From Sphaerotilus hippei (GTDB lineage: Bacteria > Pseudomonadota > Gammaproteobacteria > Burkholderiales > Burkholderiaceae_C), in NCBI RefSeq assembly GCF_003201595.1, contig NZ_QJJS01000009.1, positions 1 to 64,000 of the forward strand: a DNA stretch of 64,000 nucleotides, in the 5' to 3' direction. Under the pieces are notes generated by a model, which was not told the DNA's origin, ran no database searches, and saw nothing but the letters and a program-made list of their open reading frames with translations. The translations under genes and the position numbers were made by a program. Shown here in pieces: positions 1-6,400 of the stretch. Every line of letters starts with the position of its first letter. The first letter of the stretch is position 1.

Positions 1-93
1 TCTTCGCTGATGTCGCTCGGGTAGGGTTTTCTGGTCACGATTTCAGGCTAGCTCTGGCCCACCACGGCCCGGGGGAAAGTTCATAACACGCTC
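1..93 (-). mobile_element. Partial IS5-family (IS427-like) insertion sequence end
   Basis: The first 38 bases encode, on the minus strand from a GTG at 38, the start of a transposase reading VTRKPYPSDISE, the usual beginning of IS427-group IS5 transposases. The outer end of the element probably lies at 93, where the minus-strand sequence begins GAGCGTGTTATGAACTT, a typical terminal repeat for this group. The rest of the element lies beyond the left edge. The family and end position rest on motif memory rather than a database match. Confidence 0.55.
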
Positions 94-201
94 TAATGAC
101 CACATCCGCTTTTTCGTCATCGTCCAGGCGCGCCGCGTCCTTCGCCACGAAGCCCGGCTCACCGTTCCCCAAAATTTGGGAGCGGCCACCTTGCCGGCCG
201 C

Positions 202-414
202 CTATCCACCCCAGGCTGTCGCCTTGCGCTTGTACATGCGGTTCTCGTCCAGCTCTTCCGCCGACACCTCGAAGCAGACATCCGCGATGGGCTCGGCCTT
301 GATGACGTCCCGGATGACATCCAGGGGCGCCCTCAGGACGGAGGGACGGGGGTACATGTCGCCGGACTTGTGTTCCCAGTAATAGAAAACTTTCACCTTG
401 CCGTCAGCTTGCAT
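202..414 (-). CDS. Small hypothetical protein, probably prophage-derived
   Basis: A 70-residue protein of unknown function. I chose the start at 414 because AAGGAAG lies five bases before its ATG; a longer reading from 471 has no comparable ribosome binding site. It has no signal peptide or membrane segment. The composition is mixed, with VKVFYYWEHKSGDMYPRP near the N-terminus and an acidic segment EVSAEELDENR near the end. It sits between an insertion-sequence end and a broken phage Rha gene on the same strand, so it is probably a prophage leftover. Downstream (about 94-201) is a further minus-strand reading frame that runs into the insertion-sequence end and may be a gene the element interrupted. 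Confidence 0.5.
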   Translation of the reverse strand: MQADGKVKVFYYWEHKSGDMYPRPSVLRAPLDVIRDVIKAEPIADVCFEVSAEELDENRMYKRKATAWGG

Positions 415-484
415 CGCATCTTCCTTTAACTGCTTAGAGAAGCGGCCGGATTGTATGCACTGACGCCCCATTGCGGTGCGTCGT

Positions 485-892
485 TTACCTGAGCCTTACC
501 GACCGAGGGTCCGGCTTGGATCGTAGCGCTTCGGGGGCGGCCGGGGCGGCCACCTTAGCTTCCAGCTCCTGCCAGCGGTCGACGACCTTGGCGCGCAGGA
601 CCACCGAGTAGCCCGTGACCAGGATCATGGTCTCGCGGTGCGGGAGGTTGAAGACCTTGAGCGGGCGGCCATAGGCGTCCTGGGAGATGCCCCCAAAACT
701 GGGGACATCTCCGCCGAGGTCATCCAGCATCTCGCGGATGTCCCGCAGGACGTGGTCGTGGCGCTTCCCGGTCAGCTCGGCAATCTCGCGGCTGCTCATG
801 GTGAGCGGGGTGTTATCGCTATCCCGCCGACGGCGGAATATCTCGACGCAATGGGCCGTTGGCGGTGGTGAACCGCCCCGGGGCCACTGCAA
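485..892 (-). pseudogene. Rha-family phage regulatory protein, truncated
   Basis: The core matches the Rha domain (pRha, Phage_pRha), a phage regulatory protein family. It contains TMSSREIAELTGKRHDHVL, a helix-turn-helix-like segment, then NLPHRETMILVTGYSVVLRA and WQELEAK. The homologous part seems to start only near residue 27 (NTPLTMSS); the residues before it are Arg-rich and unlike the family, so the true N-terminus was probably replaced by rearrangement. No ANT or other C-terminal domain follows: the chain ends about 30 residues after the Rha core. An internal ATG at 799 could still give a 104-residue product. I read it as a prophage remnant left at a rearrangement junction. Confidence 0.65.
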
Positions 893-908
893 ATCCGGGA
901 CGATCCAC

Positions 909-1460
909 TCACGGAGCGGCTGGTGAAAGCCCTTTCATCACCGACTTGAACAGCAAGTCGCTGACTGCTTCAATTTCCTTGCGCGAGGCACCCAGGTGCA
1001 CCAAGGAGAGCGCCCCCTGGGAAGCCGCCCAGACGGCACGCGCCGTAGCGTCGACCGGCCCTTGCAGGCGGCCCATATCCACCAGACGCTGAACCCGTGA
1101 TTGCATCAGCGCATAGGCCTCGGCAACCAGCGCCGGTTGACTTCGCACATGCAGTGAGAGCAGCGCATAGAGCGCCGGGCGCTTGAGCGCGAACTCAAGC
1201 GCGACATCCCAGCCTGCGCGGAGTTGTTCCAAAGGGTCCTCTACGGCGGTGGACTGTTGTTTGCGCCGCATGAAGTCAGCCAGCCCCCGACGGACGAGCG
1301 CTTGCTCCAGACCGTCCTTGTCGCCGAAGTAGTGGTAGAGCGTCGGAGACTTGACACCCGCCGCCTCGCAGATCGCACGCGTGGTCAAGCCACCAGGGCC
1401 TTGCGCCTCAAGCACCGTCAGGGCAGCGTCCAGGATTGCAGTTTCGTTGTTCATCGTCAT
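909..1460 (-). CDS. TetR/AcrR-family transcriptional regulator
   Basis: A 183-residue repressor of the TetR family. The DNA-binding domain spans roughly residues 5-52, with the recognition segment GVKSPTLYHYFGDKDGL at 35-51. The C-terminal half is helical and would bind an unidentified ligand. It is transcribed away from the SDR gene at 1539. The 78-bp gap between them holds a 39-bp inverted repeat, so the protein most likely represses both itself and the SDR gene. A second ATG two codons in (1454) could equally be the start. Ligand and target range are not evident from the sequence. Confidence 0.9.
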   Translation of the reverse strand: MTMNNETAILDAALTVLEAQGPGGLTTRAICEAAGVKSPTLYHYFGDKDGLEQALVRRGLADFMRRKQQSTAVEDPLEQLRAGWDVALEFALKRPALYALLSLHVRSQPALVAEAYALMQSRVQRLVDMGRLQGPVDATARAVWAASQGALSLVHLGASRKEIEAVSDLLFKSVMKGLSPAAP

Positions 1461-1488
1461 CTCTGGAATTCTGGATCGCTTGACCCAT

Positions 1489-1527
1489 CTGTATCATCGA
1501 TATAAGATCTGTATATCAACGATACAG
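1489..1527. promoter_or_regulatory. Inverted-repeat operator between divergent tetR and SDR genes
   Basis: Two 16-base arms, CTGTATCATCGATATA (1489-1504) and TATATCAACGATACAG (1512-1527), are inverted copies matching at 14 of 16 positions across a 7-base spacer. The right arm ends 11 bases before the SDR start codon, so bound repressor would cover its ribosome-binding region. Size and symmetry fit two dimers of the adjacent TetR regulator. Confidence 0.8.
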
Positions 1528-1538
1528 ATAGGCACTTC

Positions 1539-2516
1539 ATGGCATCCACATGCATGGTCACAGGCGGCTCCGGGTTCGTCGGAAGCCGGTTGATCGAACG
1601 TCTGATCACTCAAGGTTGGCAGGTTCGTGCACTGGCACGCAGCTCAGATGCCGCGCGAATTGTAGAGAGGCGAGGTGCGCAAGCCGTGACCGGTTCCCTG
1701 GACGACGCGGCTTCGCTCACGAACGCTTGCCGCGGCTGTGACGTGGTCATCCATGTGGCGGCGCACTTCAAGTTGTGGGGTGACCCTGCCGAGTTCGAAC
1801 GGTCCAACGTCAAGGGCACGGCCAATCTGCTGCAAGCGGCTGCCGCCACATCCGTCAAGCGATTCATGCAACTGGGTGCGGCGGCCGTGGTGATGGGCGA
1901 CCCGACGCCGATGCTGCGAGCCAACGAGTCGCTTCCACGCCAGGAGCGAGGGTGGGCGCCCTACAGCGTGTCCAAGGCCCGCAGCGAGGCCATGGTGCTG
2001 GGTGCGAATCGTCCTGACGTCTTCGAGACGGTCGTCGTGCGTCCGCCCATGATCTGGGGGGCCGGAATGCCAACCCTGGAGCACATGGCCGAGACCGTGA
2101 AAGCGGGCCAGTTCCGGTGGGTGGGAGATGGATCTCAGGCCATGTCCACCGCCCACGTCGAGAACGTCTGCCATGCGCTGGAACTGGCGATCACGAAGGG
2201 TCGCGGCGGCGAAGCGTATTTCGTGAGCGATGACGCTGACAGCACGCTCAAGGAGGTCATCAGCGGGCTGCTGATGACCCGTGGCATCGATCCGCCGCAG
2301 GCGTCGGCGCCGCTGCCAGTTGCCTGGCTCATGGCGACGGTCATGGAATGGATCTGGAGGACCTTCTCGCGCAAGGGCGAGCCGCCCATCACGCGTCAGA
2401 TGCTGCGACTCATCGGTGAGCCCTTCACGCTGGACATCACCAAGGCGCAGCGGGAACTCGGGTACCGGCCCGTCATGACCCGGGCGCAAGGACTCAGGGA
2501 CATGGGAGGCGCTTGA
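1539..2516 (+). CDS. NAD(P)-dependent extended SDR (epimerase/3-beta-HSD-like)
   Basis: A 325-residue extended short-chain dehydrogenase. The nucleotide-binding glycine motif TGGSGFVG is at residues 8-15 and the catalytic YSVSK is at 142-146. The overall pattern resembles 3-beta-hydroxysteroid dehydrogenase or dihydroflavonol-reductase-like enzymes that reduce or oxidise a hydroxyl/keto group with NAD(P). A C-terminal region with LPVAWLMATVMEWIW could contact a hydrophobic substrate or membrane. It is divergent from a TetR regulator and shares its operator, so it is probably induced by its own substrate or a related toxic compound. The substrate cannot be told from the sequence. Confidence 0.85.
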   Translation: MASTCMVTGGSGFVGSRLIERLITQGWQVRALARSSDAARIVERRGAQAVTGSLDDAASLTNACRGCDVVIHVAAHFKLWGDPAEFERSNVKGTANLLQAAAATSVKRFMQLGAAAVVMGDPTPMLRANESLPRQERGWAPYSVSKARSEAMVLGANRPDVFETVVVRPPMIWGAGMPTLEHMAETVKAGQFRWVGDGSQAMSTAHVENVCHALELAITKGRGGEAYFVSDDADSTLKEVISGLLMTRGIDPPQASAPLPVAWLMATVMEWIWRTFSRKGEPPITRQMLRLIGEPFTLDITKAQRELGYRPVMTRAQGLRDMGGA

Positions 2517-2646
2517 GCCGCCGAACCGCAGCGCAAGTGCAAGCCTCAGGCTGCGTCCCATCGACACCACGACATTCCGCCCGCCCACCCACCAGCAGGT
2601 ACGGCGTGATCTTCCATCCCTTCACACCAGGAACCAGGAGCAACCC

Positions 2647-3096
2647 ATGCGCAGATTTGTCACGCCCATCACCGCAGCTCTGCTGCTCACCACGGCACAG
2701 GCCCAGAGTACCGAAAAGGTGTCTTCTCCGATCGGCCTGTGGCGGACCATCGATGACAAGACCGGACAGCCTCGCGGCATCGTTCGTGTCTATCAAGCCG
2801 ATGGTGGATATTCCGCGCGCATCGAGCGCAGCCTCACGGCAAGCGAGAACGGCCGCAAGTGCACCGCCTGCACGGATGAGCGCAAGGATCAGCCCTTCGT
2901 CGGTCTGGTGCTGATGCGCAACGTCCGGCTCGACCATGGCAAGTACGGCGGAGGGGACATCCTGGACCCGAACACGGGCTCCGTGTACCGCTGCAGCTTC
3001 GCGCTGGAAGATGATGGAAAGACGCTGGCGGTTCGCGGGTATCTCGGCGTGTCCCTTTTCGGAAGAACCCAGAAGTGGCAGCGCGAGCCCGGTTGA
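2647..3096 (+). CDS. DUF2147-family secreted protein
   Basis: A 149-residue protein with a signal peptide (about residues 1-19, ending AQAQ). The mature part shows the DUF2147 pattern: GLWRTIDDKTG near 30-40, CTACTDERKDQP at 72-83 with two cysteines, GGDILDPNTGSVYRC at 102-116 and RGYLGVSLFGRTQKW at 130-144. The family is periplasmic or secreted and lacks an established activity. The start is supported by AGGAG six bases upstream. Its stop overlaps the next small frame (TGATG), suggesting translational coupling to whatever that frame once encoded. Confidence 0.85.
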   Translation: MRRFVTPITAALLLTTAQAQSTEKVSSPIGLWRTIDDKTGQPRGIVRVYQADGGYSARIERSLTASENGRKCTACTDERKDQPFVGLVLMRNVRLDHGKYGGGDILDPNTGSVYRCSFALEDDGKTLAVRGYLGVSLFGRTQKWQREPG

Positions 3097-3290
3097 TGGG
3101 AACTGCCGCTGCAGGCTTGGCGGCTCTGGCGGGACCGGTGGGTTGCACCATGCGACACACCGGTCCTGCGAGCGATCACGTTGATGGTCACGCCCGTCCC
3201 GATGCTGAGCTGTCCCAGGTTGGAAGCGCGTCGCTGCGGCGCAGCAAGCACAAACCTGTATTTGCAAACATGACTAGACGACCGGTCTAA
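3096..3290 (+). pseudogene. Possible N-terminal remnant of a lipoprotein (MBL-fold hydrolase-like)
   Basis: A 64-codon frame begins inside the stop of the DUF2147 gene (TGATG). It starts with a hydrophobic segment ending LAGPVGC, which looks like a lipobox, followed by HTGPASDHVDGHAR. That resembles the segment just after the lipobox in outer-membrane metallo-beta-lactamase-fold lipoproteins (YxGPxSDHFDG). After that the similarity disappears and the frame runs into the first NemR-type palindrome. I infer a truncated lipoprotein gene. It could instead be a real short lipoprotein. Confidence 0.35.
3275..3289. promoter_or_regulatory. NemR-type operator, copy 1
   Basis: TAGACGACCGGTCTA: inverted half sites TAGAC and GTCTA around a 5-base centre. 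The same 15-mer recurs at 4242 and 4931, and a one-base variant at 3398. It lies 146 bp before the DJ-1-like gene. Confidence 0.75.
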
Positions 3291-3360
3291 TTCGACATAT
3301 AGTTGCACCATGCCTTGTCAGAGACGGGCCGCAAAGTCGGTCTGACAGCAGGATCTTTCC

Positions 3361-3385
3361 GCACTTCCCATGGAGTGCTTTTTTT
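3361..3385 (+). terminator. Hairpin with T-tract upstream of the DJ-1-like gene
   Basis: GCACT (3361-3365) pairs with AGTGC (3374-3378), extended by one GU and one CG pair around the loop CCAT. Seven T residues follow (3379-3385). It lies between the two NemR-type sites, so it may end transcripts from the DUF2147 gene or attenuate a start at copy 1. Confidence 0.5.
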
Positions 3386-3397
3386 GAAACCGGTTAC

Positions 3398-3412
3398 TAG
3401 CCGACCGGTCTA
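3398..3412. promoter_or_regulatory. NemR-type operator, copy 2 (variant)
   Basis: TAGCCGACCGGTCTA, differing from the other copies at one base of the left half site. It ends 23 bp before the start codon of the DJ-1-like gene, a position where bound repressor would block transcription start or elongation. Confidence 0.7.
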
Positions 3413-3435
3413 TTCTTTATCAAGTGGAGTAAGCA

Positions 3436-4122
3436 ATGAAAGTTCTGATGGTTCTCACCTCGCACGACCAACTCGGCAACACCGGCCGCAAGACCGGCTT
3501 CTGGCTCGAAGAGCTGGCCGCTCCGTACTACGCCTTCAAGGACGCGGGCGCTGAAATCGTGCTGGCCTCGCCCCTGGGTGGACAGCCGCCGCTGGACCCG
3601 AAGAGCAACGAGCCGATGTTCCAGACCGAACTGACCCGCCGCTTCGAGCAGGATGCCGACGCCACCGCGCAACTGGCGAGCACCGTGCGCCTCGACAGCG
3701 TCACCCAAGCCGATTTCGACACGGTCTTCTACCCCGGTGGCCATGGCCCGCTGTGGGACCTGGTGGTGGACACGCACTCCATCGCGCTGATCGAGTCCTT
3801 CATCGCCGCGGGCAAGCCGGTCGGGCTGGTCTGCCACGCCCCTGGCGTGCTGCGCGACGTCAAGGCGCCCGACGGCCGCCCCCTGGTGGAAGGCAAGCGG
3901 GTCACCGGCTTTGCCAACACCGAGGAAGATGGCGTGGGCCTGACCGATGTGGTGCCCTTCCTGGTCGAGGACATGCTCATCGCCCAGGGCGGCACCTACT
4001 CCAAGGGCGCCGACTGGGGGTCTTACGTCGTCACCGATGGCCTGCTGATCACGGGCCAGAACCCCGGCTCGTCGGCCGAGGCGGCCCAGGTGCTGCTCAC
4101 CCAGCTCGCTGCGGCCGTCTGA
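3436..4122 (+). CDS. DJ-1/PfpI-family protein (Hsp31/glyoxalase III-like)
   Basis: A 228-residue cytoplasmic protein of the class I glutamine-amidotransferase-like DJ-1/PfpI superfamily. The nucleophile elbow LVCHAPG carries Cys133 and His134, and GFWLEELAAPYY (21-32) supplies the conserved acidic residue near Glu25, as in Hsp31-type enzymes. FYPGGHGPLWDL (98-109) is the strand-loop typical of the subgroup. Family members convert methylglyoxal to lactate without glutathione or repair glycated molecules. That fits control by a NemR-type repressor, since NemR senses electrophiles including methylglyoxal in E. coli. A NemR-type palindrome lies just upstream. Glyoxalase III activity here is inference; deglycase or chaperone roles are alternatives. 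Confidence 0.85.
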   Translation: MKVLMVLTSHDQLGNTGRKTGFWLEELAAPYYAFKDAGAEIVLASPLGGQPPLDPKSNEPMFQTELTRRFEQDADATAQLASTVRLDSVTQADFDTVFYPGGHGPLWDLVVDTHSIALIESFIAAGKPVGLVCHAPGVLRDVKAPDGRPLVEGKRVTGFANTEEDGVGLTDVVPFLVEDMLIAQGGTYSKGADWGSYVVTDGLLITGQNPGSSAEAAQVLLTQLAAAV

Positions 4123-4159
4123 CGCCACCCCGCCCCAGTCCACGCTCGAAGGATTCCCC

Positions 4160-4266
4160 ATGGCCACGCCACACCCCGTCGCCCGCACCGGCCACCAGTG
4201 AGGCGGCATGGGCCTGGCCATCGGGTGTCAGGCCCCTCATTTAGACGACCGGTCTAATCTCGACTA
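4160..4266 (+). pseudogene. N-terminal fragment of a short-chain dehydrogenase
   Basis: After a good ribosome binding site (GAAGGA seven bases before ATG 4160) the frame reads MATPHPVARTGHQ, a TGA stop, then GGMGLAIG. Ignoring the stop, TGHQxGGMGLAIG matches the cofactor-binding TGxxxGxGxAxG motif at the start of classical short-chain dehydrogenases. The frame ends at 4266, inside the next regulatory region. I infer a third gene of the DJ-1/NemR operon, cut down to its first 30 or so codons. The match is short, so this is tentative. Confidence 0.4.
4242..4256. promoter_or_regulatory. NemR-type operator, copy 3
   Basis: TAGACGACCGGTCTA, 20 bp before the start codon of the NemR-like gene. It implies autoregulation. 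Confidence 0.8.
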
Positions 4267-4276
4267 GGATGTGACC

Positions 4277-4879
4277 ATGGCCAGCAGCACACACGAATCT
4301 TCGGACGTCCGCGACGGCATCCTCGCCGTCGGTCAACGGATCATGGCGAGCAAGGGCTTTTCCGGGGTCGGCATCAACGAGATCCTGACGACCGCCAGCG
4401 TCCCCAAAGGCTCCTTCTATCACTACTTCGCGTCCAAGGACGCGTTCGGCCAGGCCCTGCTCACCACCTACTTCGACCAGTACCTGGCGGAGATGGATCG
4501 CACGCTCGGCCGCACCGGATCGTCCAACGCACAGCGCCTGCTGGCCTACTTTGGCGATTGGCGTGACGGCCAGTCGCATCAGGATTGCCAGGGCAAATGC
4601 CTGGCCGTGAAGCTCGGCGCCGAGGTGGCGGACCTGTCCGAGACCATGCGCACGGCCATGCAACTGGGCACCTCCGGCATCGTGGCCCGTCTGGCCCGGG
4701 CGATCCAGGCAGGGCAGGCAGACCGGTCGCTCACCGTGGACGCGGACCCGGCGGAGCTGGCGGAAAGCCTGTACCAGCTCTGGATGGGGGCGAGTGTGCT
4801 GGCGAAGGTGGCGCGCAATGCCCAGCCCTTCGATGTGGCCATGGCCACCACACGTCGGCTGCTGCAACTGCCGGGCTGA
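4277..4879 (+). CDS. nemR: NemR-like TetR-family electrophile-sensing repressor
   Basis: A 200-residue TetR-family regulator that resembles E. coli NemR along its length. The helix-turn-helix includes ASVPKGSFYHYFASKDAFG (40-58). The sensor region reads CLAVKLGAEVADLSE, where Cys108 aligns with the redox-reactive cysteine of NemR (Cys106 in E. coli). A second cysteine, Cys104, lies four residues earlier. LYQLWMGASVLAKV keeps the lysine used by NemR for its reversible Cys-Lys bond. I chose ATG 4277 because AGGA lies seven bases upstream; a GTG at 4271 is in frame. E. coli NemR derepresses detoxification genes after quinone, methylglyoxal or hypochlorite modification. Four NemR-type palindromes here define its local regulon. 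Confidence 0.85.
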   Translation: MASSTHESSDVRDGILAVGQRIMASKGFSGVGINEILTTASVPKGSFYHYFASKDAFGQALLTTYFDQYLAEMDRTLGRTGSSNAQRLLAYFGDWRDGQSHQDCQGKCLAVKLGAEVADLSETMRTAMQLGTSGIVARLARAIQAGQADRSLTVDADPAELAESLYQLWMGASVLAKVARNAQPFDVAMATTRRLLQLPG

Positions 4880-4890
4880 GCCCCGATGCC

Positions 4891-4919
4891 AGGCGCTTCC
4901 CGCGAAGCGCCTTCTTTTC
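4891..4919 (+). terminator. Rho-independent terminator after nemR
   Basis: AGGCGCTTC (4891-4899) and GAAGCGCCT (4904-4912) form a perfect 9-bp stem with a four-base loop, followed by TCTTTTC. It separates nemR from the MFS gene, which has its own operator downstream. Confidence 0.85.
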
Positions 4920-4930
4920 ATCCCACTTCA

Positions 4931-4945
4931 TAGACGACCGGTCTA
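4931..4945. promoter_or_regulatory. NemR-type operator, copy 4
   Basis: TAGACGACCGGTCTA, 26 bp before the MFS transporter start and 12 bp after the nemR terminator. The transporter should therefore be a NemR target with its own promoter. Confidence 0.8.
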
Positions 4946-4971
4946 GTAGTCGGTCGGCAAAGGACAGCCTC

Positions 4972-6291
4972 ATGCCCGCTCTGATGGCGACGCCGCCGGC
5001 GTTGCCCCTTTCCCATGCGCGGCGCGCGCAAAGCCGAAGCGCCGCCACCCCGGCCGGCCTCAGCCTCCCGGCGGCCATCGTCGTCCTGGTGCTGGTCGCC
5101 ACCAGCCTTCGCCCGGGCATCGTGTCCATGGGCCCGGTGCTCGGACAGCTTCGCGGCGAGTTCCACCTCAGCAACGCGCAGGCCTCGCTGCTGACCGCGA
5201 TCCCGACGCTGCTGATGGGCTTGCTGGCCATCCCGACGCCTTGGTTGTCCAGACGCTTCGGGCGCCGCCGCGTGGTGCTGTCAGCGCTCGTGGTGCTGAG
5301 TCTGGCCACGCTGCTGCGCGCCGCTGCCGCGTCCCCGGGCTGGCTGTTCGTCAGCACGGCGGGTGTCGGCGCGGGCATTGCCATCGCCGGCGCGCTGATG
5401 GCCGGCTTCGTCAAGGCCCACCACCCGGGCCGCGCGGCGCTGCTGATGGGCGTGTATGCGGCGTCGCTGGGCCTGGGCAGCACGGTCACCGCCGCCCTGA
5501 CAGGGCCCGTCGCTGCGCTCAGCGGTGGATGGCGCGCGGCGACCGCCATCTGGGCCGTGCCCGGTCTGGTCGCCATCGCGACCTGGCTTCATGCATCGCG
5601 CTCTGAAGATGCGCAACCGCGGCCTGAACGGGCAAGACCCGACCCCGCGAACCGGCACCCCGCGCGCTTGCTCAGGGGCTGGCTGGTGGCGCTGTACTTT
5701 GCAGCCAACAACTTCCTGTTCTTCGGCCTGCTCGCCTGGCTGGTGCCGATGAGCCAGTCGTTCGGCGCCTCTGCAGCCCAGGCAGGATGGATGCTGGCCG
5801 GCTTCACCACCGTCTTCATGCTGGCCAATCCGATGCCGGCGCTCTGGCGCACGGGCCCCGACCGCCGCTGGCAGATCGCCGGGTTTGCCGGTGCCTTCCT
5901 GCTGGGCATCGGCTGGCTGATCGCCGCGCCACATGCGCAAGGCTGGCTGCCCATCGCGCTTCTGGCGCTGGGCATCGGCGGATCGTTCTCGCTGGGAATG
6001 ACACTGCCGCTGGACAACGCCGCCGACGCCGACCACGCCAACTCGTGGACGTCCTTCGTGCTGGCGGTCGGTTATGGCCTGGGGGCGCTCGGCCCACTGA
6101 CCCTCGGGCTGGTGAGCGACCGTACGCACAGCTTCGTGCCGGCCCTGTGGATCCTGGCCGCAGCGGGCGTTCTGAAGCTGGTGCTGGCCCCATTCCTTTA
6201 CCGCGAGCAACGCCGGTCGTCGGCTCAAGGAGCTCAGCACCTGCGTGAAGCGCGCAGTGTCGCGTGCCGCCGCCACCCGGACCTGTGCTGA
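4972..6291 (+). CDS. MFS transporter, CynX/NimT-like
   Basis: A 439-residue major facilitator with about 12 membrane segments. It contains VLVATSLRPGIVSMGPVL after the N-terminal tail, and the loop 2-3 signature appears as PWLSRRFGRRRVV. The layout resembles the CynX/NimT subfamily (cyanate and nitroimidazole transport proteins). AAAGGACAG seven bases before ATG 4972 supports this start; an upstream extension in the same frame overlaps nemR and is not credible. The NemR-type palindrome just upstream suggests it exports an electrophilic or toxic compound that the neighbouring DJ-1-like enzyme and NemR deal with. The substrate is unknown. Confidence 0.85.
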   Translation: MPALMATPPALPLSHARRAQSRSAATPAGLSLPAAIVVLVLVATSLRPGIVSMGPVLGQLRGEFHLSNAQASLLTAIPTLLMGLLAIPTPWLSRRFGRRRVVLSALVVLSLATLLRAAAASPGWLFVSTAGVGAGIAIAGALMAGFVKAHHPGRAALLMGVYAASLGLGSTVTAALTGPVAALSGGWRAATAIWAVPGLVAIATWLHASRSEDAQPRPERARPDPANRHPARLLRGWLVALYFAANNFLFFGLLAWLVPMSQSFGASAAQAGWMLAGFTTVFMLANPMPALWRTGPDRRWQIAGFAGAFLLGIGWLIAAPHAQGWLPIALLALGIGGSFSLGMTLPLDNAADADHANSWTSFVLAVGYGLGALGPLTLGLVSDRTHSFVPALWILAAAGVLKLVLAPFLYREQRRSSAQGAQHLREARSVACRRHPDLC

Positions 6292-6400
6292 CCGGTTGCT
6301 CGCTGGCGGTGAACTCGAGTTCGCACTGCGGCACCACGGCCGGCCCTTGCTGGCACCGCGACAGACAGACATGCGGCGCGTCACCTGAGCCACCCGATGG

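Noticed and set aside
6311-6322. Palindrome GAACTCGAGTTC between convergent MFS and helicase genes
   Set aside because: Short, with no promoter nearby and no second copy seen; likely chance.
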